64,000 nucleotides of DNA from Marinobacter persicus (GCF_900114155.1 NZ_FOSC01000006.1:167048-231047), one strand, 5' to 3'. Positions 30,529 through 43,640 are shown, numbered from the stretch's first letter. Notes: generated by a model not told the origin, from the letters alone. Made by a program: numbers and translations.

Positions 30529-31425
30529 TCAGCGCCTTGCACGCCGCATGTATTTCTCGGGGTCTTCGGTGCGGCCGTTGCGAATCACCTCGAAATGCAC
30601 GTGAGGGCCGGTGGAGCGGCCCGTGCTGCCCATACGGGCAATCAGTTGGCCTTTTTCCACCACCTCGCCGGTTTTCACTTCCAGCGACCTGGCGTGGGCA
30701 TAGCGGGTGACCAGGCCCTCACCGTGATTGATTTCCACCAGCTTGCCGTAGCCGTAGCGGTCACCTGCGAAACTGACCACGCCGCCAGCCACGGAAATGA
30801 TATCGCCGCCATCACGGCCAGCCAGGTCAATACCTGCATGCCAGGCACGCTTGCCGGTGAAGGGGTCAGAGCGATAGCCGTAGGGGGACGACACCCACCC
30901 CCAGGTGACCGGGCGACCCTCCACGTAGCGCTCATCATCCAGGTTCTGCCAGGAAGCCAGCTTGTCCAGCAGACGCAACTGCTTTTCCCGGTCTTCCAAC
31001 TGCCTTTCCAGGCGGCTGATCATGTCACCCAGTTCCGGCTCACTGTAGGATTCACCCAGCGGGAGGGGGTCCTCCGGGCCACCAACAGCCGCCGGCTCGT
31101 CGAAATTGAATTCTTCGCCACTGACCAGGCCCGATTCAATGAAGCGCTGACCCAAGGCATCCAGGCGCAACATGCGCCCCTGCATCTGCCCCACCCGCAG
31201 GGTCAGTGTGTCGATTCGCTGTTGCACCGTCTCTCGCAGGTGTGCGACTTCTTCCTGCTGACGCGACAACTTGCGCTGCCAGCTTTCCAACTGCCGGGCT
31301 TTTTCCGCCTCTACCTGCTGTACGTCGCTTTCGGCGGCGCGATATCCCGCCCAGGCGGATACCAGCGCCACTGTTATAAGCAGCGCGAGACCACCGGCAA
31401 TGAATCGGGTGTTCATAGATGTCAT
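30529..31425 (-). CDS. M23 family metallopeptidase (LytM domain) with coiled coil
   Basis: 298 aa if started at ATG 31425 (MTSMNTRFI); ATG 31416 is also possible and neither has a clear ribosome site. One N-terminal membrane anchor (FIAGGLALLITVALVSAWAG) is followed by a Glu/Gln-rich coiled coil (about residues 35-85). A C-terminal LytM domain carries the zinc ligands H-x3-D in HAGID and H-x-H in GPHVHFEV, so it should be an active periplasmic endopeptidase or a potent activator. It is orthologous in position to the M23 gene next to secA in Pseudomonas. Confidence 0.9.
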   Translation of the reverse strand: MTSMNTRFIAGGLALLITVALVSAWAGYRAAESDVQQVEAEKARQLESWQRKLSRQQEEVAHLRETVQQRIDTLTLRVGQMQGRMLRLDALGQRFIESGLVSGEEFNFDEPAAVGGPEDPLPLGESYSEPELGDMISRLERQLEDREKQLRLLDKLASWQNLDDERYVEGRPVTWGWVSSPYGYRSDPFTGKRAWHAGIDLAGRDGGDIISVAGGVVSFAGDRYGYGKLVEINHGEGLVTRYAHARSLEVKTGEVVEKGQLIARMGSTGRSTGPHVHFEVIRNGRTEDPEKYMRRARR

Positions 31426-31584
31426 AAAGCGACCACAACCTTGCCCTTTCGGGCGTTTGCCCCCGTTTATCCAACAGGCAGGTCTGCTATCCTTGGCAGC
31501 ATGTGCATTCCGGATTTGCACACCGATTGAAAATAACGCGCAATTTTAACCAAATTGTCATCAAACCGTCGAGAAACATCGGCC

Positions 31585-32034
31585 ATGCACGAGAAAAACC
31601 GCCAACAACCGGTGTTCAGTGACCAAGGCACCACCGTCTCGAAGCTTAACGAGCTGATTGCCCGGGCCCGGGTTCACCAGAGCGCGGAACAAACCGTGAT
31701 GGCTGCCCTGCCCGAGGATCTGGCTCCCGGCACCCGGTTTGTCAGTTGCCAGGAAGGAGAACTGGTGCTGTCTACCGACACCGCCAGCAAAGCAACGCGG
31801 CTGCGCTTCCGGCAACACGAAATCATGGAGCAGCTGAGAGAGCACGAGCTGTTTCGCTTTGTCTGGAAACTGCGGGTAAAAGTCAGCCCACCCCGTTTCC
31901 GAGCCCGCACCAAAGCTGTCAAGGCGCCCCTCACCAAAGAAAATGCCCGGCTCCTCAAAGAGGAGGCCGGGCACACGAAGGATAAAGCACTACGCGAGGT
32001 TCTCGAAAAACTCGCAAGCCACGTCCGGGAGTAA
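31585..32034 (+). CDS. dciA: DciA-type DUF721 protein (replicative helicase operator)
   Basis: 149 aa when started at ATG 31585; a TTG at 31555 is in frame. The N-terminal half has the DUF721 pattern (VSKLNELIARARVHQ, LVLSTDTASKATRLRF, EIMEQLREH) and the C-terminal half is basic and probably flexible (PPRFRARTKAVKAP). DciA loads the DnaB helicase in bacteria that lack DnaC. The gene sits between the secA-linked M23 gene and lpxC, exactly as the Pseudomonas homologue. It is convergent with lpxC with an 11-bp gap. Confidence 0.85.
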   Translation: MHEKNRQQPVFSDQGTTVSKLNELIARARVHQSAEQTVMAALPEDLAPGTRFVSCQEGELVLSTDTASKATRLRFRQHEIMEQLREHELFRFVWKLRVKVSPPRFRARTKAVKAPLTKENARLLKEEAGHTKDKALREVLEKLASHVRE

Positions 32035-32048
32035 GGTTTCCCGCCTTA
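32031..32048. terminator. Small hairpin spanning the dciA and lpxC stop codons
   Basis: GTAAGG and CCTTAC pair across a short loop so that both convergent stop codons lie in the stem. There is no T-run, so a termination function is doubtful. Confidence 0.3.
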
Positions 32049-32963
32049 CGCCGGGGCAGCCAGGACAGGCTTCATGTAGGAGATGGGGGCGGTGGCTTCG
32101 TCGTCAAACGTGACCACTTCCCAGGCATCTTCCTCAGCCCGCAGCTTCCGCAGAAGCTTGTTGTTCAGGTCATGACCGGACTTGATACCACGGAACTCAC
32201 CAATCAGGCTGTTGCCCAACAGGTAGAGATCACCGATGGCGTCCAGCACCTTGTGCTTGACGAACTCGTCGTCATAGCGCAGACCGTCCTCGTTCAGAAT
32301 CTTGTAGTCATCGACCACAATCGCATTGTCCACACTGCCGCCAAGCGCCAGGTTCATGGAGCGCAGCTTTTCGATATCGCGCATGAAGCCGAATGTCCGG
32401 GCCCGGGACACTTCCTTGACGAAGGAGGTGCTGGAGAAATCAACCGTGGCACTCTGGGCGCGGCCCTTGAATACCGGATGGTCGAAATCAATCCCGAAAC
32501 TGACCTTGAAACCTTCAAACGGCAGAAAAGTGGCTTTCTTGCCGTCTTCTTCAATGGTCACTTCCCGCTTGATGCGGATAAAGCGCTTGGCCGCTTCCTG
32601 CTCGGCGATGCCGGCGGACTGCAGCAGGAATACAAACGGTCCTGCGGAGCCGTCCATAATCGGCACTTCCGGCGCGCTCAGTTCGACAATGCAGTTGTCA
32701 ATGCCGAGACCAGCCATGGCCGAGAGCAGGTGCTCCACGGTCCCCACACGGACACCGTCTTTTACCAGTGTCGTGGACATCATGGTCTCACCCACACTTT
32801 CCGCACAGGCCTTGATCTCGACCACCGGGTCCAGATCAGTGCGGCGGAAAACGATCCCCGCGTCAACCGGCGCGGGTTTCAGGGTCAGGTAGACCTTTTC
32901 CCCTGAATGCAGGCCCACACCGGTGGCACGGATGGTGTTTTTGAGTGTCCGTTGTCTGATCAT
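32046..32963 (-). CDS. lpxC: UDP-3-O-acyl-N-acetylglucosamine deacetylase
   Basis: Zinc deacetylase for the committed step of lipid A synthesis. The 305-aa protein has the zinc ligand in TVEHLLSAM (about residue 78), the H-K-x-L-D-x-x-G-D motif in [10 protein letters not shown] (His and Asp ligands, about residue 237), and the catalytic H in KSGHDLNN. The C-terminal tail ends in hydrophobic Ala/Pro residues, the kind of end recognised by FtsH in E. coli. It closes the dcw cluster, 170 bp downstream of ftsZ. Confidence 0.97.
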   Translation of the reverse strand: MIRQRTLKNTIRATGVGLHSGEKVYLTLKPAPVDAGIVFRRTDLDPVVEIKACAESVGETMMSTTLVKDGVRVGTVEHLLSAMAGLGIDNCIVELSAPEVPIMDGSAGPFVFLLQSAGIAEQEAAKRFIRIKREVTIEEDGKKATFLPFEGFKVSFGIDFDHPVFKGRAQSATVDFSSTSFVKEVSRARTFGFMRDIEKLRSMNLALGGSVDNAIVVDDYKILNEDGLRYDDEFVKHKVLDAIGDLYLLGNSLIGEFRGIKSGHDLNNKLLRKLRAEEDAWEVVTFDDEATAPISYMKPVLAAPA

Positions 32964-33133
32964 CGGTTCATCATTCCGTCACAAATAAGCGATATTCTTG
33001 GCGCAAAAACTTGTGCGCGAGAATAGCAGAGTTTGAGACTGAGTACCATTTGACCGACATGACTTTCACTTAATTGTGAAATAGGTATCGGTTATGGTTT
33101 GCCCGCCCCTTCAAAGTAAGAAGACGCAGCCTA

Positions 33134-34291
33134 TCAGTCTGCCTGACGGCGCAGGAATGCGGGAATATCGAGATAGTCCACGCCCTGCTCTTCTTTTTCC
33201 TTGCTCTGATCCAGCGCCACATTACCCTGGGTGGAGGCACGGCGACGCAACACCGCCGGTCGATCCAGCTGGTTGTAGTCAGTGGTGCCATCCAGCGTGC
33301 GGGTGTTGTCCACCACCTTGGTGGGCTTGTCGCGCTCGCCGCCCAGGCCGGTGGCTACCACGGTCACTTTCAGGTCGTCGGTCATTTCCGGATCGATCAC
33401 GGTACCCACAACCACGGTTGCGGAGTCGGAGGCAAATTCGCGCACAATGTCGCCCACCTCGGAGAATTCGCCCAGGTTCAGGTCCATACCCGCGGTGATG
33501 TTGACCAGAATACCTTTCGCGCCCTGCAGGTTGATATCTTCCAGCAGCGGGCTGCGAACGGCGGCTTCGGCGGCTTCGCGAGCACGGTTTTCGCCGGTGG
33601 CGTGGCCGGTACCCATCATCGCCATGCCCATTTCGGACATCACAGTTTTCACGTCGGCAAAGTCGACGTTGATCATGCCGTTGCGGGTGATCAGGTCGGC
33701 AATACCCTGCACCGCGCCCAGCAGCACGTCATTGGCGGAGGCGAAGGCATCCAGCAGGCTGGTTTTCTTGCCCATCACCGCCAGCAGTTTTTCGTTGGGA
33801 ATGGTGATCAGTGAATCCACATTCTCTTCCAGCTCTTTCAGCCCGGACTCGGCCACGGTCATGCGCTTGCCACCCTCGAACTGGAACGGCTTGGTGACGA
33901 CGGCCACGGTCAGAATGCCCAGCTCGCGGGCAACTTCGGCAACAATCGGCGCTGCTCCGGTGCCAGTACCGCCACCCATACCGGCGGTAATGAAAACCAT
34001 GTCCGAGCCGCTCAGTGCTTCGGCAATTCGGTCACGGTCTTCCAGCGCCGACTGACGACCGATTTCCGGGTTGGCACCCGCACCCAGGCCTTTGGTGATG
34101 TTGCCACCAAGCTGGATAATCTGGCGGGCGTCCAGGTCTTTCAGGGCCTGGGCATCCGTATTAGCGCAGATGAATTCCACGCCTTCCACGTCGCTGTTGA
34201 GCATGTGGCGCACGGCATTACCGCCACCACCGCCAACACCGACAACCTTGATGACTGCGTTTTGTTGGGCATTATCAACGAGTTCAAACAT
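33134..34291 (-). CDS. ftsZ: Cell division GTPase FtsZ
   Basis: Tubulin-like GTPase forming the Z-ring. The 385-aa protein contains the nucleotide-binding GGGGGNAV loop, the tubulin signature GMGGGTGTG near residue 105, the T7-loop [11 protein letters not shown], a variable linker, and the C-terminal binding peptide [12 protein letters not shown] used by FtsA and ZipA. The 106-bp gap from ftsA probably holds its own promoter, though I could not assign one with confidence. Confidence 0.98.
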   Translation of the reverse strand: MFELVDNAQQNAVIKVVGVGGGGGNAVRHMLNSDVEGVEFICANTDAQALKDLDARQIIQLGGNITKGLGAGANPEIGRQSALEDRDRIAEALSGSDMVFITAGMGGGTGTGAAPIVAEVARELGILTVAVVTKPFQFEGGKRMTVAESGLKELEENVDSLITIPNEKLLAVMGKKTSLLDAFASANDVLLGAVQGIADLITRNGMINVDFADVKTVMSEMGMAMMGTGHATGENRAREAAEAAVRSPLLEDINLQGAKGILVNITAGMDLNLGEFSEVGDIVREFASDSATVVVGTVIDPEMTDDLKVTVVATGLGGERDKPTKVVDNTRTLDGTTDYNQLDRPAVLRRRASTQGNVALDQSKEKEEQGVDYLDIPAFLRRQAD

Positions 34292-34397
34292 TTCCCCTAC
34301 TCCTTCGTGCTGTTGCCAACCTTTGTTCAGGCTGGTTCTGCAATCGTTATGTCGTTTTCGAGATACCTTCGTGTACTACTCGTGTCGTGGCCAGCGG

Positions 34398-35633
34398 TCA
34401 GAAATGACCGGTAAACCACGCTTTCATCCGCTCAACCAGCGAGGGAGCATCCTCGCCCTTCAGCGGTGGCTCCTGGCCCAGATCCATCTGCCGGAAGCCA
34501 TGAATCAACAGGCCCACGCCGGTGGCGTAAATCGGGTTGTTGACAACTTCGGTCATGCCGGAGACCGCCTGCGGACAGGCCAGCCGGACCGGCATATGAA
34601 AGATTTCCTCCGCCAGTTCCACCACGCCTTCCATGGTGGAGGAACCGCCGGTAATCACGATGCCTGCCGGCACCAGATCCTCAAACCCCGAGCGACGCAG
34701 CTCCGACTGCACCAGGGTGAACAATTCCTCGTAACGAGGCTCGACCACCTCGGCGAGCGCCTGGCGGGACAAGTCCCGGGGTGCCCGGTCGCCGACGCTG
34801 GGCACTTTGATGGTCTCGTCGGCGCCGGCCAGTTGGGTCAGCGCACAGGCATACTTGATCTTGATTTCCTCGGCATTCTGCGTGGGCGTGCGCAGGGCCA
34901 TGGCGATATCGTTGGTCACCTGGTCACCGGCAATCGGAATCACCGAGGTGTGGCGGATGGCACCGCCAGTAAACACGGCGATGTCAGTGGTACCCCCGCC
35001 GATGTCCACGACACAGACACCCAGCTCTTTTTCGTCCTCGGTAAGAACGGCGTGACTGGAAGCCAGCTGCTCGAGGATGATGTCGTCCACTTCCAGGCCG
35101 CAGCGCTTGACGCATTTTTCGATGTTCTGGGCGGCGTTCACAGCGCAGGTGACCAGGTGTACCTTGGCCTCCAGACGCACCCCGGACATGCCCATGGGCT
35201 CCTTGATGCCTTCCTGGTTATCGATGACAAATTCCTGCGGCAGGATATGCAGAATCTTCTGGTCGGCCGGAATGGCCACCGCCTGGGCGGCGTCAATCAC
35301 CCGGTCCACGTCCGCCTGCGTCACTTCCCGGTCCCGAATGGCGACAATGCCGTGGGAATTCAGGCTCTTGACATGGCTGCCGGCGATGCCGGCATAGACC
35401 GAATGGATGCGGCAACCAGCCATCAGTTCGGCTTCTTCCACCGCCCTCTGAATGGCCTGCACCGTGGTTTCAATATTGACCACCACACCCCGCTTGAGGC
35501 CTCGGGACGGATGTGAGCCGATGCCGACCACCTCAATGGTGCCATCCAATTTGCGCTTGCCGACGATGGCCACCACCTTGGATGTACCGATATCCAGGCC
35601 GACAATCATGTTTTCCGTTTCAACCGATGACAT
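34398..35633 (-). CDS. ftsA: Cell division protein FtsA
   Basis: Actin-fold protein that tethers FtsZ to the membrane and recruits later divisome proteins. The 411-aa protein begins with the phosphate-1 motif VGLDIGTSKV, has VVDIGGGTTDIAVF as phosphate-2 and VITGGSSTMEGV as the adenosine motif. It ends with the amphipathic membrane-targeting helix MKAWFTGHF. ATG 35633 is chosen as the family start; the frame stays open to 35708, overlapping ftsQ. Confidence 0.97.
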   Translation of the reverse strand: MSSVETENMIVGLDIGTSKVVAIVGKRKLDGTIEVVGIGSHPSRGLKRGVVVNIETTVQAIQRAVEEAELMAGCRIHSVYAGIAGSHVKSLNSHGIVAIRDREVTQADVDRVIDAAQAVAIPADQKILHILPQEFVIDNQEGIKEPMGMSGVRLEAKVHLVTCAVNAAQNIEKCVKRCGLEVDDIILEQLASSHAVLTEDEKELGVCVVDIGGGTTDIAVFTGGAIRHTSVIPIAGDQVTNDIAMALRTPTQNAEEIKIKYACALTQLAGADETIKVPSVGDRAPRDLSRQALAEVVEPRYEELFTLVQSELRRSGFEDLVPAGIVITGGSSTMEGVVELAEEIFHMPVRLACPQAVSGMTEVVNNPIYATGVGLLIHGFRQMDLGQEPPLKGEDAPSLVERMKAWFTGHF

Positions 35634-35668
35634 GTTTTCACCAAACCCCAGGTTCGTAATATTCGTTA

Positions 35669-36508
35669 TCAGGATTTCGGCGCGGCACTGGCCACGTCCG
35701 TTTTCCACTGCACCGCCACCCCATTGGAGTAGCGGGCATCCACCCGGCTGACTTCATCAAGCCTTGAGGCCAGCCGGTTTTCATACACGGTGATAAAACG
35801 CTGGAACCGGGTGTCCACCTGATCCCGCCCCAGCACCACCTCGATGCCGTTATTCAGTTTGAGCGTCCAGGCGCCCCGATCTTCAAGGGTCAGCCCCTGA
35901 AACCCCAGGCCGTACCCAACCAGTTGCTCACTCATCGTTCTGGCCATGGCAATCACTTCCCGCACCCGTTCATCGGGCCCGGCCAGATGCGGCAGCCGCC
36001 CCGCGGCCTCCGGGTTGCGGGGCGCAAAGACTTCCCCGGAACGGCTGACCAGCCGACCATTCGTCCAGTAGGCCAGCGGCTTTTTCTCGCGGATGTCGAT
36101 TTCCAGTCGTCCGGGCCAGACCCGGCGGACCGCTGCCGAAGCCACCCACGGCCGTTGTTCCAGCTCCGCCTTGATCTCTTCCAGGTCCGTGGCGAAATAA
36201 CTCTCGCCAACCCAGGCGCCGGCCGCACGTTCCAGAGCCACGCGGCTCTCGCCGACAAACTCGCCGCGGACATCGACGGCCATAATCTGCTGGTCCATGG
36301 CCGTCAGCACACGGTCCACCGCCCAGGGCATCATCGCTGCCAGCAACACCACGGTGACACCAATGCCCACCTGCAGCCAGGGCACCGCCGCCAGCACCGC
36401 CTTCAGCAGCCCAAAGCGGTCCGGCTCCGGGCCCAGCGACGTGGCTCCCCGGCGCTTGGGCGGATCAGGTGGTACTGACCGGGTTCTCACCAGCAGCGTT
36501 GTCAGCAT
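35669..36508 (-). CDS. ftsQ: Cell division protein FtsQ
   Basis: Bitopic divisome protein linking FtsL/FtsB with the cytoplasmic ring. The 279-aa protein has a basic cytoplasmic N-terminus, one membrane segment (about residues 45-70), a POTRA domain (VDVRGEFVGES) and the beta domain (RPWVASAAVRRVWPGRLEIDIREKKP). It begins one base after the ddl stop and ends 35 bp before ftsA, in the standard ddl-ftsQ-ftsA-ftsZ order. Confidence 0.95.
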   Translation of the reverse strand: MLTTLLVRTRSVPPDPPKRRGATSLGPEPDRFGLLKAVLAAVPWLQVGIGVTVVLLAAMMPWAVDRVLTAMDQQIMAVDVRGEFVGESRVALERAAGAWVGESYFATDLEEIKAELEQRPWVASAAVRRVWPGRLEIDIREKKPLAYWTNGRLVSRSGEVFAPRNPEAAGRLPHLAGPDERVREVIAMARTMSEQLVGYGLGFQGLTLEDRGAWTLKLNNGIEVVLGRDQVDTRFQRFITVYENRLASRLDEVSRVDARYSNGVAVQWKTDVASAAPKS

Positions 36509-36509
36509 G

Positions 36510-38921
<2,412 letters not shown>

Positions 38922-38929
<8 letters not shown>

Positions 38930-40007
38930 GGGCGGCCTCCAGACAGTAATTCACGACTCTCTCCGTTGCATCCGGGCGGGCCAGCGAGCGGGCGGCCTTC
39001 GCCATTGTCAGTATTTTGTTCCGGTCGGCAGCCAGGTCAGCCAGAGCGTCCGCCAGAGTGCCCGGGGACAACTGCGGCTGTGGCACCAGTAACGCTCCAC
39101 CGGCCTTCACCATCTGTTCCGCGTTGCGGGTCTGGTGGTCGTCCACCGCGTGGGGGAAAGGCACCAGAATGGCGGCAACTCCGGCTGCGCAAAGCTCGGA
39201 GACCGTGAGCGCACCGGCCCGGCAGATCACCAGATCCGCCCACTCGTAGGCCTCTGCCATGTTATGAATAAACGGCTCGACGCTGGCCTCAACACCGGCT
39301 GCTTTGTAAGCATCCAACGCCGCCTGATGATTCTTCTCGCCACATTGGTGGCGCACGGTCGGGCGCTCACCCTCCGCCATCAGAGCCAGGGCGGCCGGGA
39401 CCTGTTCGTTGAACACCCGCGCCCCCAGGCTGCCGCCAACCACCAGAACCCTCAACGGGCCGGAACGACCGGCCAGACGCTGTTCCGGCTCGGGCAACCC
39501 GACCATATCCTCGCGCACCGGGTTACCAGTGCAGCGGGTGACGGTCCGGCCACCAAAACTGTCCGGGAAGGCCTCCAGCACCGTGCCGGCAAAACGAGTC
39601 AGCCACCGGTTGGTCATGCCGGCCACCGCATTTTGCTCATGAATCACCAGCGGGCGCTTGAGCAACCAGGCGGCCACACCACCCGGACCGGTGACAAATC
39701 CGCCCATGCCCACCACACAGTGCGGTTCAATGCGGCGGAGGATGCTCCAGGCTTCCGCCAGCGCGCGCATCAGCCGGAATGGCGCCAGCAGCAGGGCCAG
39801 TTTGCCCTTGCCCCTAAGACCGGAAATGTGGATCAGCGACAGCGGAATGTCGGTTTCGCCAATCAACCGCTCCTCCATGCCACCCCGGGCACCAAGCCAG
39901 TAAACCTGATGGCCCTGGGCCTGCAGGGCCCGGGCGGTCGCCAGAGCCGGAAATACGTGGCCGCCAGTGCCGCCGGCCATCATCAGGAAGCGACGCGGGC
40001 TACTCAT
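38922..40007 (-). CDS. murG: UDP-GlcNAc--lipid I N-acetylglucosaminyltransferase
   Basis: Peripheral membrane GT-B enzyme that converts lipid I to lipid II. The 361-aa protein has the first glycine loop [14 protein letters not shown], the membrane-association region, [10 protein letters not shown] as the second glycine loop, and [15 protein letters not shown] in the donor domain. ATG 40007 starts 8 bp inside the end of ftsW; the longer frame to 40109 overlaps ftsW further without similarity. Confidence 0.97.
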
Positions 40008-41199
40008 AAGCGGCACCTCCACCGTTTTTTCCGGCCACAGGCTGTGATTTCTGGCGTTCGCGGTCCAGGCGCTCCATTTCCACCCTCGCCAGAATGCCAA
40101 TACACACACTCACCACCAGCAAACTGGAGCCGCCGTAACTGACCAGCGGCAGCGTCAGCCCCTTGGTCGGCGCCAGGCCGGTTGCCACTGCCATGTTGAT
40201 GGCAGCCTGCAAGCCAATAAGCATGGTGATGCCATAACTGAAACAACCGCCAAACGGCATCCCGGCTTTCTCGGCGCGCCGGGCAATGACAAAGCCGCTG
40301 AGCACCAGGGCCACGAACAGTAACAGGACGATCAGGGCCCCGATCAACCCGAACTCCTCGGAAATGATCGAAAAGATGAAGTCCGTGTGGGCTTCGGGCA
40401 AAAAGAAGAGCTTCTGGATCGAGTTACCCAGGCCCATGCCCGTCCATTCACCGCGACCGAAGGCGATCAGTGACTGGGTCAGCTGATAGCCGGTGTTGAA
40501 CTGATCCTGCCAGGGGTCCATGTAGCTAACCACACGCTTGAGACGATAGGGCTCGCTGACCACCAGGCCTGCACCAATAAGCGCCAGCCCGAGCATCAGC
40601 GGTATGAACCGCTTCAGGCTGACACCACTGAGAAAAATCATGGTGGAAGCTGCCGCCACCAGCACCACAGTAGCGCCGAAATCCGGCTGCACCAGCAGCA
40701 GCAGGGTGGCCACGCCCAGCACCAGTAATGGCTTGACGATCCCCCACCAGGACTGCCTGAGTTCCTCCGTGCGGCGCACGATGTATCCGGCCAGGTAGGC
40801 AATCAGACAAAGCTTCGCCACTTCCGACACCTGCACATTAAAGATGCCCATCGGCAGCCACCGGGTAGAGCCGTTCACCGTGAGCGCCAGCGGCGTCATC
40901 ATCAACGAGAGGGCGATGAGCCCGACGGCCAGCAACGGCCAACTGGTGCGCTCCCACCAGGAAACCGGAACGTTGACCGCCACCAATGCGGTCACGCACC
41001 CCAGGAGCGCGAAAATGACCTGTCGGATCACATAATGGTAGGCATTGCCCATGGTGGCTGCCGCCATATCCATGGACGCCGACGAGATCATCACCACCCC
41101 GATTACCAGCAACGCCACCGAGGTCATGATCAGCACCGGCAGCGGCTGCAGGTTCAGCCGGGACTGTGTTCGGGTTTGAGCAGTCATGGTGCCCTGCAT
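40000..41199 (-). CDS. ftsW: Divisome peptidoglycan glycosyltransferase FtsW
   Basis: SEDS-family lipid II polymerase of the septum, partner of FtsI. The 399-aa protein has about ten membrane segments, with QPDFGATVVL, EAHTDFIFSI and LPLVSYGGSSL as SEDS signatures. ATG 41199 shares one base with the murD stop (TGATG). The cytoplasmic tail is basic and ends in GGAAYE. It differs from the RodA copy at 1.75-2.9 kb by its context. Confidence 0.96.
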   Translation of the reverse strand: MQGTMTAQTRTQSRLNLQPLPVLIMTSVALLVIGVVMISSASMDMAAATMGNAYHYVIRQVIFALLGCVTALVAVNVPVSWWERTSWPLLAVGLIALSLMMTPLALTVNGSTRWLPMGIFNVQVSEVAKLCLIAYLAGYIVRRTEELRQSWWGIVKPLLVLGVATLLLLVQPDFGATVVLVAAASTMIFLSGVSLKRFIPLMLGLALIGAGLVVSEPYRLKRVVSYMDPWQDQFNTGYQLTQSLIAFGRGEWTGMGLGNSIQKLFFLPEAHTDFIFSIISEEFGLIGALIVLLLFVALVLSGFVIARRAEKAGMPFGGCFSYGITMLIGLQAAINMAVATGLAPTKGLTLPLVSYGGSSLLVVSVCIGILARVEMERLDRERQKSQPVAGKNGGGAAYE

Positions 41200-42539
41200 C
41201 ACAATGCCTCCACCAACGCCCGGAACTGGTCGCCCCGATCGCTGTAACTGGAAAACATGTCAAAGCTGGCGCAGGCTGGCGACAGCAAAACACGATCGCC
41301 GTGATGGGCCAGTTGTGACGCTTCCCTGACCGCCTGTTCCAGGCTGTCAGCGCGATAACGTCCAACCTCTTCATCCAATGCTGCATCTATGGCATCGGCA
41401 TCCCGGCCAATCAGAATCATCGCCCGGCAGTACTGGCTGGCCGCTTCGGCCAGCGGCCGGAAATCCGCGCCCTTGCCTTCACCACCAGCAATCAGCACGA
41501 TTTTGCCAGTGGTCGGCACGAGGCTTTCAACGGCAGCCACTGCCGCGCCCACATTCGTGCCTTTGGAATCGTTGATGAAATCCACACCATTAATCTGGCG
41601 GATAAACTCACAGCGATGCGGCAGACCGGCAAACTCTCGGGCTACTGCCAACATCGGCTCCATGGCCAGACCCACGGCATGCCCCAGGGCCAGTGCCGCC
41701 ATCACGTTACTGATGTTGTGCCGGCCCATCAGCTTGAGCTCGCTGGCCAGCAACAGGTTGTCAAAACCGAAGGTAATCCAGGTGCCTTGGTCATCGTCCC
41801 GCGTGCTGAAGGTATCCGGATTCACCCGATTGAAGCCAAAACACAGAAACCGCAGGTTGTCGCGGGCCATGGGCGTGCTCAGGGCATCATCGAGGTTGAC
41901 GATGGCATTCTGACAGGCGTTGTAGATTCGCTGTTTGGCCTGGAAATAGGCCATTTTGTCCGGGTAGCGATCCATGTGATCGTCGCTGACATTCAATACC
42001 GTGGCAGCCAGCGCGCCGAGCTCACGGGTGGTTTCCAGCTGGAAGCTGGAGACCTCGAGAATGTACAGTTCCGCACCCCGGCCCAGCAGGTCCAGCGCCG
42101 GCGTGCCGATATTGCCTCCCACTTCAACCTTTCGGCCGGCCGCCTTCGCCATTTCGCCCAGCAAGGTAGTGACCGTTGTTTTTCCGTTGGAACCGGTGAT
42201 GGCGACAATCGGCGCATCCGCAGCCTCGGCAAACAGATCAATGTCACCCCGGATCAGCGCCCCTTTCCGTGCTGCATCGGCAATGGGCGGCTCGGCAATG
42301 CTGATGCCCGGGCTGACCACAAGCTCGTTGAAAGTGGCAAAGTAATCGGCATCGAACCGGCCCAGGTGCACGGGCACGTCGGGCCAGTTGGCTTTCAGCT
42401 CATCCAGCCCGGGTGGGTTCTGCCGACTGTCAGCCACGGCGATGTCCCGCCCCTGTTCGGACAGGTAGCGCACGCAGGAGAGCCCGGTTTTACCGAGCCC
42501 TACAATCAATGTGCGACGATCCGAAACAATAACGCTCAT
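41199..42539 (-). CDS. murD: UDP-N-acetylmuramoylalanine--D-glutamate ligase
   Basis: Adds D-Glu to UDP-MurNAc-L-Ala. The 446-aa protein has the N-terminal IVGLGKTGLSCVRYL Rossmann motif, the ATP P-loop TGSNGKTTV near residue 115, and the DSKGTN segment of the C-terminal domain. It lies 15 bp downstream of mraY and is coupled to ftsW. Confidence 0.97.
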   Translation of the reverse strand: MSVIVSDRRTLIVGLGKTGLSCVRYLSEQGRDIAVADSRQNPPGLDELKANWPDVPVHLGRFDADYFATFNELVVSPGISIAEPPIADAARKGALIRGDIDLFAEAADAPIVAITGSNGKTTVTTLLGEMAKAAGRKVEVGGNIGTPALDLLGRGAELYILEVSSFQLETTRELGALAATVLNVSDDHMDRYPDKMAYFQAKQRIYNACQNAIVNLDDALSTPMARDNLRFLCFGFNRVNPDTFSTRDDDQGTWITFGFDNLLLASELKLMGRHNISNVMAALALGHAVGLAMEPMLAVAREFAGLPHRCEFIRQINGVDFINDSKGTNVGAAVAAVESLVPTTGKIVLIAGGEGKGADFRPLAEAASQYCRAMILIGRDADAIDAALDEEVGRYRADSLEQAVREASQLAHHGDRVLLSPACASFDMFSSYSDRGDQFRALVEAL

Positions 42540-42554
42540 AGCCGTAGCAAATCC

Positions 42555-43640
42555 CTATCGTATCTTCAGACTGGCCAGGCCAATCAGGACCAGGACCACG
42601 GTAATGACCCAGAAACGCACGATCACGCGCGGCTCGGGCCAACCTTTCAATTCAAAATGGTGGTGCAGCGGTGCCATCCGGAAAATTCGCCGGCCGGTCA
42701 GCTTGTAGGAGGCCACCTGCAGAATCACCGAGATGGTTTCCATGACAAACACGCCGCCCATGATGAACAACACGATTTCCTGGCGGACAATCACCGCCAC
42801 CACGCCCAGGGCAGCACCCAGTGCCAGCGCACCCACATCGCCCATGAACACCTGGGCCGGGTAGGTGTTGAACCAGAGAAAACCAAGCCCGGCACCGACC
42901 AGCGCACAGCAGAAGACAATCAGCTCACCGGCACCCGGCAAGTGCGGGATCAGCAGGTAGTTGGCGAACTGCGCATGACCGGACACGTAGGCAAAAATCG
43001 CCAGGGCACTGGCAACCATGACCGTTGGCATGATGGCCAGACCGTCCAGGCCATCGGTCAGGTTCACCGCATTACTGCTGCCAACAATCACGCAGTAGGT
43101 CAGCAGAATGAACAACACCGGCCCCAGGGTGATCGAGACGTTCTTCAGGAACGGCAGATACAGTGACGTCTCCTGGGGCAATGCGGCCGTGAAATACAGC
43201 AGCACGGCGGCCGCGGCACCAATCACCGATTGCCAGAAATATTTCCAGCGCGCCGGCAATCCCCTGGGATTGCGCTCGACCACTTTACGGTAATCGTCCA
43301 CCCAGCCAATGGCGCCAAATGCCAGGGTAACGATCAGCACTACCCATACGTACCGGTTGCCCAGGTCTGCCCATAACAGTGTGGAGATGGCAATGGCGAC
43401 CAGTATCAGCGCGCCCCCCATGGTGGGCGTGCCGGCTTTGCTAAGGTGCGTCTGCGGACCATCGTCCCGCACTGCCTGACCGATCTGGTGCTGGCTGAGC
43501 TTGCGGATCATCATCGGGCCGATCAGCAGTGAAATCAGCAACGCCGTCAACACGCCAAGGATGGCGCGCAGGGTCAGGTACTGAAACACCGTCAGCGCCG
43601 AGAAATAGTCTGAAAGAATCTCTGTCAGCCAGAGCAACAT
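42555..43640 (-). CDS. mraY: Phospho-N-acetylmuramoyl-pentapeptide transferase
   Basis: Polytopic enzyme that transfers phospho-MurNAc-pentapeptide to undecaprenyl phosphate, forming lipid I. The 361-aa protein has ten membrane segments, the N-terminal KAGTPTMGG motif, the catalytic acidic motif in [22 protein letters not shown], and the C-terminal [13 protein letters not shown]. It overlaps the end of murF by 16 bp. Confidence 0.98.
   Translation of the reverse strand: MLLWLTEILSDYFSALTVFQYLTLRAILGVLTALLISLLIGPMMIRKLSQHQIGQAVRDDGPQTHLSKAGTPTMGGALILVAIAISTLLWADLGNRYVWVVLIVTLAFGAIGWVDDYRKVVERNPRGLPARWKYFWQSVIGAAAAVLLYFTAALPQETSLYLPFLKNVSITLGPVLFILLTYCVIVGSSNAVNLTDGLDGLAIMPTVMVASALAIFAYVSGHAQFANYLLIPHLPGAGELIVFCCALVGAGLGFLWFNTYPAQVFMGDVGALALGAALGVVAVIVRQEIVLFIMGGVFVMETISVILQVASYKLTGRRIFRMAPLHHHFELKGWPEPRVIVRFWVITVVLVLIGLASLKIR

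Noticed and set aside
41616..43166. 516-codon plus-strand open frame opposite murD and mraY
   Set aside because: Antisense shadow crossing two gene boundaries; no protein family features.
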